DNA of 64,000 nt from Aurantiacibacter rhizosphaerae. Its GTDB lineage: Bacteria; Pseudomonadota; Alphaproteobacteria; Sphingomonadales; Sphingomonadaceae. The DNA is taken from positions 1,488,001 through 1,552,000 of the forward strand of contig NZ_WUBR01000001.1 of the NCBI RefSeq assembly GCF_009807005.1. Reading direction: 5' to 3'. Below, piece after piece: positions 35,480 to 44,662 of the stretch. Position 1 is the first letter of the stretch. The number at the start of each line of letters is the position of its first letter. The position numbers were made by a program, and so were the translations under genes. The notes below the pieces were generated by a model that saw only the letters and a program-made list of their open reading frames with translations, had not been told where the DNA came from and did not search any database.

Positions 35480-38365
35480 GTGCGGAGAGTTCCGATTCTG
35501 AAAATTTCGATGTCCTGCAGTGCCTTGGCGATCACCGCCGCGCTGTGCACGGCCCCGTTCCACACCGCATTGGCGCAGGATCAGGGCAGCGCGCCTGCCT
35601 CTGCGCAGGAAGGGCCTGATGCACCGGAAGATCAGCCGGTGGATGACGAAGTTAACACCATTATCGTGCTGGGCGCACGGCTGATTGACCGGATCGACGC
35701 GCCCGAACCGCCGCTGCTGACGCTGAATGCAGAGGATATTGCCGCCTACGGGGCTGGCTCGATCGAGGAATTGTTGCAGGCGCTTGGTCCGCAGGTCAGC
35801 TCCTCTCGCGGGCGCGGCGGCAGCGGAGGGCCCGTGATCCTCGTCAACGGCGTGCGCATCTCCTCCTTCCGTGAATTGCGCAGCTATCCGCCCGAAGCGA
35901 TCGAGCGGACCGAGGTGTTCAGCGAGGAAGTGGCGCAGAGATATGGTTATTCGCCGGACCAGCGGGTGGTGAACTTCATCCTGAAGGACAATTTCTCCAG
36001 CCGTGAGATAGAGCTGGAATATGGCCAGCCCTTCGCAGGCGGTTTCTCCACGCAGGAAGTGGAAGGCACATATCTGCGGATCGACGGGCCAAGCCGGTTG
36101 AACCTCAATGTCGAATGGGAAAACTCCAGCCCGCTGACGGAAGCGGATCGCGATATCGTGCAGACCGCAGGCAGCATTCCCGATCTTGCGACGGACCCCG
36201 ATCCTGCCCAATTCCGCAGCCTTGTGGCGGATACCGCCGGGGTGGAAGCCACCGCGAACTGGACAAGCCAGCTAAGCGAAGGCGGCCCGAACCTGTCTCT
36301 CAACGCCACGTATGAACGGGCCGACACGCTGCGCTTCCAGGGGCTGGATACTGTGCTGCTGAACGATCCTGCCGGCAACTCCGCCTTGCGATCATTTAAC
36401 GAGGCGAACCCGCTGACGGTGGACAGCCGCTCCGAAAGTTACTCGCTCGGCAGCACGCTGAACCTGCGGGCGGGCGATTGGGAGGTGACGGGCACGCTGG
36501 ATGGCACCTATTCCGACAATGTCAGCCGCACCCAGCAGAGCATCGATACCAGCGGACTGGTTTTGGATGCAGCGGCAGGATTGCTGCCGATCACCGCCGA
36601 TCTTGGCGCGTTTGCGGATGCGGCTTTCGACGAGAGCCTGAGCGACACCTACACCTTCAACGCGCTGGCCACGGCGCGCGGCAATCCGATCTACCTGCCA
36701 TCGGGCGATGTATCCGTTACCCTGCGCAGCGGATACAAATGGAACCGCATCGAAAGCAGCGACACTCGCGCGCTAGCCAGCAATACGCAGCTTACCCGTG
36801 GCCGCGTGTTCGGCGGGGCGAATATCTCCATTCCGCTCACCAGCCGGGAGGAGGATTTCCTCGATGCAATTGGCGATCTTTCGCTGAACCTGAATGCCGG
36901 GGTGGATTACCTTTCGGACTTTGGCACGCTGCAGGATTGGACGGTGGGACTAACCTGGGGCGTGACCGAAAACCTCACCCTGACAGCCACGCATATCAAT
37001 CGCGAAGTCGCGCCGAGTTTGAGCCAGCTGGGCAATCCGGCGATTGCCACGCCCAATGTGCCGGTTTTCGATATCGCGAATAACCAGACGGTGCTGGCCA
37101 CGGTTATCTCCGGCGGCAATCCGAACCTGCCTGCGCAATCGCAGAGCGACTGGAAATTGGGGCTGATCTGGGAACTGCCGTTTATCGACAACGCCACCTT
37201 CTCTTTTGATTACTACGACAACCATTCCGACGATGTCACCAACGGCCTGCCCACGCTGACCCCTGCGATAGAGGCCGCATTTCCGCGCCGCGTTACGCGC
37301 GATGCAACGGGGCGGCTGGTGCAGCTGGACGATCGCTTCGTCACCTTTGCAGAACGGGACGAGAAGCGCCTGCAATTCGGCCTGAACCTTTCGGGCCGTA
37401 TCGGCGGCGGCGATGCTGCGCGCGGCGAACAGCGCGGACGCGGCGGTGAGCGCGGCGGTCAACGTGAAGGCGAACGCAGCGGTCAACGTGGCGGCGAAAG
37501 GCGCGGGCCGCCAAATCCGGAACGCATGCAGGCGATGCGCGCCATGTTCTGTGAGCAGGAGCCAGATGCCTTGCTTGACCGGTTCAACCGCGCACTGGCA
37601 GCGCAGGCTGCGGGGGAAGCACCGCCGACGGATGCTGACGGGCAGCCCATTTCCATCCCGCCGCGCATGTTGCAGCGGCTGGCCGGGGAAAACGGCCAGG
37701 TCGATCCGGAACGCTTTGCCGCCATCCGCGCCCGCATATGTGATGCCGAGGGTGCGCAGGCAAATGGCAGTGCCCCGCAGGCTGGTGGTGGTGAACGCGC
37801 CGGCAATCGCGGGCAATCGGGCCGTGGACGGGGGATGGGGCGGATGGGCCGCTTCATGAACAGAGGCAATGACGGCCCGCCAACTGGGCGCTGGTTCTTC
37901 AACCTGGATTACACGCTGGAGCTGGACAACACCGTGCTGATCGCGGACGGCATCCCCAGGCTGGACCTTCTGGATGGCGATGCCCTGTCCGGCGGAGGAG
38001 AACCACGCCACGCGGTGAGCGCACGCGGCGGGGCGTTCTACGATGGCTACGGCATGATCGTGTCGGCCCGATACACCGGGTCATCCCGCCTCGGTGGATC
38101 GGCCCTGCCGGGCAGTACGGACCTGTTTTTCGGCGACTTCATGACTGTCAGCCTGCGCAGTTTCATCGATCTGGGGCGGCGCGATTCGCTGGTGGAGGCG
38201 GTGCCTTTCCTCAAGGGATCGCGCATCGGTTTTGATATCGACAATCTGTTCGACGCCCGGCAGCGGGTGGTGGACAGCAACGGCATTACCCCGCAGCGAT
38301 ATCAGCCCTTCCTGGTGGACCCGGTGGGCCGCAGTTTCGAGATTGAATTTCGCAAGATGTTCTGA
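35480..38365 (+). CDS. TonB-dependent receptor-like outer-membrane protein with Arg/Gly-rich insert
   Basis: 961 residues from GTG 35480, which gives a proper signal peptide (VRRVPILKIS to TALAQ); ATG 35441 and ATG 35510 are alternatives. A plug domain covers about 55-170 (IIVLGARLIDRI, GGPVILVNGVRI, VNFILKDNFSS), and beta-barrel strands continue to the terminal Phe. Between about 640 and 800 there is a non-barrel insert. It has two Arg/Gly tracts and, between them, two copies of a PER-x2-A-x2-A-x2-C-type motif with Cys near 689 and 754. TonB receptors import siderophores, vitamins or glycans; the substrate here is unknown. No classical TonB box was identified with confidence. Confidence 0.85.
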   Translation: MRRVPILKISMSCSALAITAALCTAPFHTALAQDQGSAPASAQEGPDAPEDQPVDDEVNTIIVLGARLIDRIDAPEPPLLTLNAEDIAAYGAGSIEELLQALGPQVSSSRGRGGSGGPVILVNGVRISSFRELRSYPPEAIERTEVFSEEVAQRYGYSPDQRVVNFILKDNFSSREIELEYGQPFAGGFSTQEVEGTYLRIDGPSRLNLNVEWENSSPLTEADRDIVQTAGSIPDLATDPDPAQFRSLVADTAGVEATANWTSQLSEGGPNLSLNATYERADTLRFQGLDTVLLNDPAGNSALRSFNEANPLTVDSRSESYSLGSTLNLRAGDWEVTGTLDGTYSDNVSRTQQSIDTSGLVLDAAAGLLPITADLGAFADAAFDESLSDTYTFNALATARGNPIYLPSGDVSVTLRSGYKWNRIESSDTRALASNTQLTRGRVFGGANISIPLTSREEDFLDAIGDLSLNLNAGVDYLSDFGTLQDWTVGLTWGVTENLTLTATHINREVAPSLSQLGNPAIATPNVPVFDIANNQTVLATVISGGNPNLPAQSQSDWKLGLIWELPFIDNATFSFDYYDNHSDDVTNGLPTLTPAIEAAFPRRVTRDATGRLVQLDDRFVTFAERDEKRLQFGLNLSGRIGGGDAARGEQRGRGGERGGQREGERSGQRGGERRGPPNPERMQAMRAMFCEQEPDALLDRFNRALAAQAAGEAPPTDADGQPISIPPRMLQRLAGENGQVDPERFAAIRARICDAEGAQANGSAPQAGGGERAGNRGQSGRGRGMGRMGRFMNRGNDGPPTGRWFFNLDYTLELDNTVLIADGIPRLDLLDGDALSGGGEPRHAVSARGGAFYDGYGMIVSARYTGSSRLGGSALPGSTDLFFGDFMTVSLRSFIDLGRRDSLVEAVPFLKGSRIGFDIDNLFDARQRVVDSNGITPQRYQPFLVDPVGRSFEIEFRKMF
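37457..37504 (+). repeat. 24-base tandem repeat inside the TonB-receptor-like gene
   Basis: Two degenerate 24-base units (37457-37480, 37481-37504) encode GQREGERS and GQRGGERR. They lie within a longer Gly/Arg/Glu-rich stretch. Confidence 0.7.
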
Positions 38366-38389
38366 CGGGCAGCATCCGGCGCAGGCCAT

Positions 38390-39571
38390 CTACAGGTTCT
38401 GCGCCGCTGCATGGGCCGATGCCCAGGCCCACTGGAAATTGTACCCGCCCAGCCAGCCGGTAACGTCCACGGCTTCCCCGATGGCATGGAGGCCAGGCAT
38501 CTTGCGCGCCTCCATGGTCTTTGACGAAAGCTCGCCTGTGTCGATGCCGCCGACGGTGACTTCGGCCTTGGCAAATCCCTCGGTGCCGTTGGGGCGGAAA
38601 GTCCAGGCCGAGAGTTGCTGCTGCGCGTGGCGCAGGGCCTTGTTCGGCACATTGCCAAGATCGCCCTCTATGGCGAGGCGTTCCGCCAGCGTGTCGGCCA
38701 GTCTGGCGGGCAGCAAATCGCGCAGGACGGCACGCAAAGTGGCAGAGGGGCGGGTGCGTTTCTCGTCCAGCAGCCAGTCTGCCGCGGCATCGGGTAGAAA
38801 GTTCATCGTTACAGGATCGCCGGGCCGCCAATAACTGCTGACTTGCAATATGGCAGGGCCAGATAGCCCGCGGTGCGTCATCAGCGCAGCTTCGCGGAAG
38901 GTGGTCTTGTTGGCGGTCGCCTCCACCTCCGTCGCAACGCCGGAAAGCTCGCGGAACAGCACGTCCTCTCCGCCCAGCGTCAGCGGGACGAGGGCAGGGC
39001 GCGGCTCCACCACTTTCAGCCCGAATTGCCGCGCCAGCCCGTAGGCGAAATCGCTCGCGCCCATTTTCGGAATGGATGGCCCGCCCGTGGCTATCACCAG
39101 TGCGGGCGCGCTGTGGCTGCCATCCTGCGTGGTGACGGTGAAACGCGCGCCGTCATGGGCTACGTCGTCCACGTTCTGATTACAGCGAATATCCACCGTT
39201 CCGGGGCCAGCGGCGCATTCATCCAGCAACATCTGCACGATCTGCTTTGCGCTGCCATCGCAGAACAGCTGGCCCAGCGTCTTTTCATGCCAGGCGATGC
39301 CGTGCTTTTCCACCAGATCGAGGAAATCGCGCGCGGTGTAGCGGCTGAGCGCCGATTTGGCGAAGTGGCGGTTGGACGAGATGTAGTGCGCAGGGCCAGC
39401 GCCAATATTGGTGAAATTGCAGCGACCGCCGCCGGAAATCAGTATCTTTTTGCCGACAGTTCCGGCCTTTTCCAGCACCAGCACATTGCGCCCGCGCTGC
39501 GCAGCGATCGCCGCGCAGAACAGGCCCGCCGCGCCGCCGCCCAGCACGATTGCATCGAATGTGGTATCCAT
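38390..39571 (-). CDS. YhiN/HI0933-family FAD-dependent oxidoreductase
   Basis: 393 residues. Rossmann FAD motif IVLGGGAAGLFCAA at the N-terminus, the family signature KKILISGGGRCNFTN (about 40-55), SIPKMGASDFAYGLA in the middle and GLHAIGEAVDVTGWLGGYNFQWAWASAH at the C-terminus. Also called aminoacetone-oxidase-like; the physiological substrate is unknown. It is convergent with the receptor gene (24 bases apart) and lies 39 bases downstream of the permease gene on the same strand. Confidence 0.93.
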   Translation of the reverse strand: MDTTFDAIVLGGGAAGLFCAAIAAQRGRNVLVLEKAGTVGKKILISGGGRCNFTNIGAGPAHYISSNRHFAKSALSRYTARDFLDLVEKHGIAWHEKTLGQLFCDGSAKQIVQMLLDECAAGPGTVDIRCNQNVDDVAHDGARFTVTTQDGSHSAPALVIATGGPSIPKMGASDFAYGLARQFGLKVVEPRPALVPLTLGGEDVLFRELSGVATEVEATANKTTFREAALMTHRGLSGPAILQVSSYWRPGDPVTMNFLPDAAADWLLDEKRTRPSATLRAVLRDLLPARLADTLAERLAIEGDLGNVPNKALRHAQQQLSAWTFRPNGTEGFAKAEVTVGGIDTGELSSKTMEARKMPGLHAIGEAVDVTGWLGGYNFQWAWASAHAAAQNL

Positions 39572-39610
39572 GTGGCCCGCGTTAGGCAGGAAATACCTGC
39601 GCGTCCAAGA

Positions 39611-40882
39611 TTACTCGCCTGCCTTCTGCCGCGCCGCGATGAAGTACAGGCCCGTGCCCACGGCGAATATCAGGCCCAACATCTGGAACGCCTCTGCGCT
39701 GGCATGGCTGGCCACCCACAGCGTGGAGATCGCGGCGATAATGGCCAGCGGCAGGTGCCACCAGGACGCCTTTGCCTCATCACGGTTCTGGAGCACGGGC
39801 AGGGCGAGGGAGCAGAGCAGGTACATCACCAGCCGGGACAGCGTGCTGGCCACCGCCAGCGCGGCGAACCCCGCCCACAGGCTGAACACGATGGCCGCGC
39901 CGCCATAGAACAACACGGAGACATCGGGCGTCTGAAACCGGGACGAGACATGGGCGAAGATGCGCGGCAGGGTGCCTTGCTCTGCCATGCCAAAGGTCAT
40001 GCGAGGCACCACAATGCCGCCGTTCAGGATATTGGCACCGATGGAAAAAGCCGCCGCGATCGAGATCACGATGACGCCTGCCTGGCCTGCCACCACATTG
40101 GCCGCAGCCGCCAGCGCGCTCTCGCCTTCGCCAGCTTGCGGGGCAATGGCGAGATAAGCCCAGATCACCAGCATGTAGAACAGGGCAACGGCCGCAATCG
40201 TGGTGAGCAAAGCCAAAGGGATGGTGCGGCGGGGATTGCGGAGTTCTCCCGCGGGGAAATTCGCATTCTCGAACGCCATATAGGCATAGAAGGTCAGCAG
40301 CACGACGCTTTCAAACTGGCCGAATTGCGGCAGGCTGAATCCGACCGAGGGATCACGCGTGAACAGCCCGAAAATCACCAGCGCCACCAGCGGCAGCAGC
40401 TTCACCGCCGTCATCGCGCCCAGTACGTTGACGGAGGCGCGCATGCCCACAAGGTTGATCAGCGTCATGAAAGCGATGAAACCAATCACCGCCAGGGAAC
40501 GCAGGGTCGGGTCCTCCAGCACCGGAAACAGCACGGCCAGATAGGCAATGGCGACATGCGTATTGGCCGCCACCGCCACCACCGCGCTGGCATAGCGCAT
40601 CCAGCCCGACTGAAATCCGAAGAATGACCCGAAGGCCGCATGGGCATACAGCACCGGCCCGCCATGTGTATCAAACCGCGTGGCCAGCATCGCAAAAACG
40701 AATGCCAGCGGCGCAATCAGGATCGCGCCCAGCAGCATCATCCATGGGGCAAAATTGCCAACTGCGGCCACCAGAATGGCGGGCATGGCGAAAATGCCTG
40801 CGCCGATCATCCCGTTCACCGGGAACAGCGCCGTGCCCCAAAAGCCCACCGTGCGCGGCAGGGCGGCGGGTGTTTTGTCCAT
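39611..40882 (-). CDS. APC-superfamily amino acid permease
   Basis: 423 residues from ATG 40882, with about 12 hydrophobic segments. The first contains the APC substrate-backbone loop GMIGAGIFAMPA. NLVGMRASVNVLG and FYAYMAFENANFPAGELRNPRRTIPLAL (TM6-loop region) are further family features. Proton-coupled amino acid or amine uptake is likely; specificity is unknown. The 20-codon frame extension upstream is not used, since it overlaps the region shared with the divergent uvrC. Confidence 0.9.
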   Translation of the reverse strand: MDKTPAALPRTVGFWGTALFPVNGMIGAGIFAMPAILVAAVGNFAPWMMLLGAILIAPLAFVFAMLATRFDTHGGPVLYAHAAFGSFFGFQSGWMRYASAVVAVAANTHVAIAYLAVLFPVLEDPTLRSLAVIGFIAFMTLINLVGMRASVNVLGAMTAVKLLPLVALVIFGLFTRDPSVGFSLPQFGQFESVVLLTFYAYMAFENANFPAGELRNPRRTIPLALLTTIAAVALFYMLVIWAYLAIAPQAGEGESALAAAANVVAGQAGVIVISIAAAFSIGANILNGGIVVPRMTFGMAEQGTLPRIFAHVSSRFQTPDVSVLFYGGAAIVFSLWAGFAALAVASTLSRLVMYLLCSLALPVLQNRDEAKASWWHLPLAIIAAISTLWVASHASAEAFQMLGLIFAVGTGLYFIAARQKAGE

Positions 40883-40981
40883 GCGTCGTCCCCGTTCAAG
40901 TCCCCAAAGCCACACGCTGCCCTGTGGGGAGGTTGCGCGCAAGCTTTGCCAAGTGCGCGGTCACCACCTATCTGATCTGGC

Positions 40982-42925
40982 ATGTCACGAACCGAAGCCG
41001 GATCCCCTTCAGACCCCCGCGGGGCGGAGCGTTTCAACGAGGAGCGCGCCGCATATACGGTGAAGGGCAATTCCCAACCCGATCTGGAAGCCGGCGTCAC
41101 CGCCATTCGCGAGGTGGTGAAGACGCTCAAGCCCAAGCCCGGCGTCTATCGCATGCTGGATGCGCGGGGCGACGTTCTCTACGTGGGCAAGGCGCGCAGC
41201 CTGAAGGCGCGCGTGGCGAATTACACACAGGTGAAGAACCTCACCAACCGCCTGCAGCGCATGGTGAGCCAGTGCCGCGCGATGGAAATCGTCACCACCA
41301 ATTCAGAGGCGGAGGCGCTGCTGCTGGAAGCGCAATTCATCAAGCGTTTCCGCCCGCCATACAACGTGCTGCTGCGCGACGACAAAAGCTTCCCCTTCAT
41401 CCTGCTTCGCGAGGGGCATAATTTCCCGCGCATCCAGAAACACCGTGGCGCGCGCCGGGCGAAGGGCAATTACTATGGCCCCTTCGCCAGCGCCGGATCG
41501 GTGAACACGACGATTAACGCGCTTCAGAAGCTGTTCCTGCTAAGGTCTTGCACGGACAGCTTTTTCTCCCGCCGTGACCGACCTTGCCTGCTTTACCAGA
41601 TCAAGCGATGCAGTGCGCCCTGCGTCGGCCGTATCGACAAGGAGGGCTATGACCGGCTGTTGCAGGAGGCGAAAGATTTTCTCGGCGGTAAATCCGGCGC
41701 GGTGCAGGCGCGGATAGAGGAGCAGATGAAAAAGGCGGCGGAGGATCTCGATTTCGAGACTGCCGCACTGCTGCGCGATCGGCTGCGCGCGGCGACGTTC
41801 ATTCAGGGCAGTCAGGCGATCAACGCGGACGGCGTGGGCGATGCCGATGTCTTCGCGCTGGCGGCCAAGGGCGGGCAGATCGGCGTGCAGGGCTTCTTCG
41901 TGCGAGGCGGGCAAAACTGGGGGCACAAGGCTTTCTTCCCCACCCACACGCAGGACCTTGAAAAGGACGAGGTGCTGGCCCGCGTGCTGGCGCAATTCTA
42001 CGAAGAGGTGCCGCCGCCGCGCACCATTCTGGTGGACCGTGATTTGCCGGAGCAGGAATTGCTGGAGGAAGCATTCGGAGAGCTGGCGGGACGCAAGGTG
42101 CAGATCAGCACGCCCCAGCGCGGGGAACGACGCAGGCTGATGGAACAGGCCAGCCGCAACGCGACGGAGGCGCTGGACAGGCGGCTGGCGGAAACCGGCA
42201 CGCAGGCCAAGATCATGCGCGAAATGGCGGAATTCCTTGAATTGCCGGACATTCCTGCGCGCATCGAGATCTACGACAACAGCCATATCCAGGGCAGCAA
42301 GGCCGTGGGCGCGATGGTGGTGGCGGGGCCGGAAGGCTTCATGAAAAACCAGTATCGCAAGTTCAACATCAAGAGCGCGCAGAGCAACGATGATTTCGCC
42401 ATGATGCGCGAGGTGATGGACCGCCGTTTCAGCCGCGCGATGAAGGAAGACCCGGATCGCGAGGGCGGGCTATGGCCCGATCTGGTGCTGCTGGATGGCG
42501 GCAAGGGGCAGATGTCATCCGTGAAGGATACGCTGGAGGAGTTGGGGATCGAAGACGTGCCGCTGATCGGCATCGCCAAGGGTCCGCATCATGGGCGAGA
42601 GGGGCGGGAGGTGTTTCATTTCCCCGATGGGCGCGAGAAGATGCTGCCCACCAATTCGCCGGTGCTGTTCTATCTGCAACGCCTGCGGGACGAAGTGCAC
42701 CGCTTCGCCATCGGCGCGCACCGGGCAAAGCGCAGCCGTGCCATCAGCGCATCACCGCTGGATGAGATTCCCGGTATCGGCCCGGCAAGGAAGCGCGCGC
42801 TGCTGCTGCATTTCGGAACGGCCAGCAAGGTGCGCGCGGCATCGCTGGAGGATTTGCAGCGCATACCCGGCGTCAGCGAAAGCGTGGCGCGGACGATATA
42901 CGATTTCTACCACGCGGGCGGTTAG
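40982..42925 (+). CDS. uvrC: Excinuclease ABC subunit C
   Basis: Makes both incisions of nucleotide-excision repair with UvrB. 647 residues. An N-terminal extension of about 50 residues precedes the GIY-YIG nuclease (PGVYRMLDARGDVLYVGKA). The Cys-rich region LRSCTDSFFSRRDRPCLLYQIKRCSAPC follows, then the UvrB-binding UVR motif (KKAAEDLDFETAALLRDRL), the RNase-H-like second nuclease (EIYDNSHIQGSKAVGAMVV, LVLLDGGKGQ) and the tandem helix-hairpin-helix IPGIGPARKRALL/IPGVSESVARTIY. Divergent from the permease gene. Confidence 0.98.
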   Translation: MSRTEAGSPSDPRGAERFNEERAAYTVKGNSQPDLEAGVTAIREVVKTLKPKPGVYRMLDARGDVLYVGKARSLKARVANYTQVKNLTNRLQRMVSQCRAMEIVTTNSEAEALLLEAQFIKRFRPPYNVLLRDDKSFPFILLREGHNFPRIQKHRGARRAKGNYYGPFASAGSVNTTINALQKLFLLRSCTDSFFSRRDRPCLLYQIKRCSAPCVGRIDKEGYDRLLQEAKDFLGGKSGAVQARIEEQMKKAAEDLDFETAALLRDRLRAATFIQGSQAINADGVGDADVFALAAKGGQIGVQGFFVRGGQNWGHKAFFPTHTQDLEKDEVLARVLAQFYEEVPPPRTILVDRDLPEQELLEEAFGELAGRKVQISTPQRGERRRLMEQASRNATEALDRRLAETGTQAKIMREMAEFLELPDIPARIEIYDNSHIQGSKAVGAMVVAGPEGFMKNQYRKFNIKSAQSNDDFAMMREVMDRRFSRAMKEDPDREGGLWPDLVLLDGGKGQMSSVKDTLEELGIEDVPLIGIAKGPHHGREGREVFHFPDGREKMLPTNSPVLFYLQRLRDEVHRFAIGAHRAKRSRAISASPLDEIPGIGPARKRALLLHFGTASKVRAASLEDLQRIPGVSESVARTIYDFYHAGG

Positions 42926-42934
42926 GCCAGCAGG

Positions 42935-43669
42935 TCAGGCGGGAGAGTTGGCGTCCGCTTTCAATCGTCGTTCCTGAAAGGCAAAGCGCGCGGCCTTGCC
43001 AACGTCGCTTTGGAACGATGAATTCACGATGCCGCCCACGGCAGAGCCGACGATGGGCACGATCATGCCCGCGCGGCTGCGGAAGGATGTGAGGGCGATG
43101 GCGCGGGATACGCGCTCTACCGCCTGATCGATGACGGGGGTAATTTCCTTGTGATCGGCATCGACTAGCTCTCCGTCCGGGCCGATTGCAGCCTCCAGCG
43201 CGGCGATGCGCTTTCCGCGTTCGTCAGGATCGTCCAGCGCGGAAAGCTCCAGCACCTGCAGGCGAAACAGCTTTTCCTGCGGGCCGTCGCCGGCATAGCC
43301 ATAGGCCTTGCCGGTATCGCGGATCACTCGCAGGGCGATGGCGATTGTGGCGGGAATATCCAAACCCGCCGTCACCACGCCGCCAAATCCAGCCGCGGCA
43401 CCGCTGGCTCCGCTGATGCCACTGGCAGCGCGGGACACGCTTTTGGCCGCTGTGCGCGCGGCCTGAATATCTGCCGGATCATGGGTGAAGTTAACCAGCC
43501 GGGGCGCGGCGACTGCCGTATCCAGCCCTTTCAGCACCGCCTCTACCAGCGATTTCGGCACCAGCTGGGCGATCGCCTGGCCGAATGGATTGGTGAGGCG
43601 TTCTATCCCGCGGCCCAGCCATGATGGCTTGCTGCGACGATAGCGGGCCTGTTCTTTCGAGATGTCCAT
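42935..43669 (-). CDS. EcsC-family protein
   Basis: 244 residues similar to the EcsC family (named after B. subtilis EcsC). Glycine/alanine-rich amphipathic central part (SGISGASGAAAGFGGVVTAGLDIPATIAIALRVI) and a C-terminal IVPIVGSAVGGIVNSSFQSDVGKAARFAFQERRL. The two Gly-rich stretches could touch or span the membrane. Function unknown. Converges with uvrC (9 bases). Confidence 0.88.
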   Translation of the reverse strand: MDISKEQARYRRSKPSWLGRGIERLTNPFGQAIAQLVPKSLVEAVLKGLDTAVAAPRLVNFTHDPADIQAARTAAKSVSRAASGISGASGAAAGFGGVVTAGLDIPATIAIALRVIRDTGKAYGYAGDGPQEKLFRLQVLELSALDDPDERGKRIAALEAAIGPDGELVDADHKEITPVIDQAVERVSRAIALTSFRSRAGMIVPIVGSAVGGIVNSSFQSDVGKAARFAFQERRLKADANSPA

Positions 43670-43728
43670 GGCCTGATAACGCCGGGCGGCACGGCGCGTT
43701 CCGTGTGCGCCGTTTCGCTGGCGGGCGA

Positions 43729-44628
43729 TCAGACGTGGCGCAGCATGCCTTCCTGGCTTACGCTTGCCACCAGCCTGCCATCACGCGTGAAGATCTGCCC
43801 GCGCCCAAATCCGCGCGCATGGCCGGACCACGGGCTTTCCGTGCGGTACAAAAGCCAATCGTCGGTGCGAAAGCTTTCGTGAAACCACAGCGCGTGATCG
43901 AGGCTGGCGCCTTTCAGCGATTTATCCAGCATACCCATGCCATGCGGCTGCAAGGCCGTGCCCAACAGCTGATAATCGGAAATATAGGCCAGCACCGCGC
44001 GGTGCACGGAGGATTCCGATGGCAGGGAAGACACGGTGCGGAACCACAGATGGCTGATGGGTTCGCGCCGCTGCGGGTTCAGCCAGTCGCGCGGTTCGAC
44101 AGATCGGAAATCGATGGGGTTGGGGCGCAGCGCCAGCCGCTTCAGCGGGCCATCGGGCAGCTTGTCCGCCACCTCCCTTTGCAATTGCGCATCGGGCACC
44201 AGATCATCGGGACCGGGCACATCGGGCATTTGCGGGGCCTGATGATCGGGGCCATCCACGGGGATCTGGAACGATGCCGTCAGATTCAGGATCGGCTTGC
44301 CATCCTGGCTGGCCACCACCCGGCGATTGGAGAAGTTGCGACCGTCCAGATCGCGCTTCACCCGGTATTCGATCGGCAGATCATCGCTGCCGGGGCGCAG
44401 GAAATAGGCGTGCAGGGAATGCGCCTCTCTCGCGTCATCCACCGTGCGGCGCGCCGCGCCCAGCGCCTGCGCAATGGCCTGTCCGCCAAACACGCGGCCG
44501 GTGCCATCGGGCCGTCGCCTGCCGATGAAGCGGTCTCCGCCCTTGGGTTCAAGATCCAGCAGCAAGACAAGATCTGCGACCAGTTGTTCAGGCGTATGTG
44601 ACGATTGCGGAGCCATTCCCTGCGCCAT
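43729..44628 (-). CDS. tesB: Acyl-CoA thioesterase II
   Basis: Hydrolyses medium- and long-chain acyl-CoA. 299 residues, a double hot-dog fold: first half GRVFGGQAIAQALGAARRTV and HAYFLRPGSDDLPIEYRV, second half with MLDKSLKGASLDHALWFHESFRTDDWLLY and RGQIFTRDGRLVASVSQEGMLR. These match TesB segments. Stands 59 bases upstream of the EcsC gene on the same strand and 34 bases downstream of the cupin gene, so a loose operon is possible. Confidence 0.95.
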   Translation of the reverse strand: MAQGMAPQSSHTPEQLVADLVLLLDLEPKGGDRFIGRRRPDGTGRVFGGQAIAQALGAARRTVDDAREAHSLHAYFLRPGSDDLPIEYRVKRDLDGRNFSNRRVVASQDGKPILNLTASFQIPVDGPDHQAPQMPDVPGPDDLVPDAQLQREVADKLPDGPLKRLALRPNPIDFRSVEPRDWLNPQRREPISHLWFRTVSSLPSESSVHRAVLAYISDYQLLGTALQPHGMGMLDKSLKGASLDHALWFHESFRTDDWLLYRTESPWSGHARGFGRGQIFTRDGRLVASVSQEGMLRHV

Positions 44629-44662
44629 TACGCGTCAGCCACATTTCGTCAAGCAAGACGCC

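Noticed and set aside
38873-40627. 584-codon plus-strand frame
   Set aside because: Runs antisense across two real genes (YhiN-family oxidoreductase and permease).
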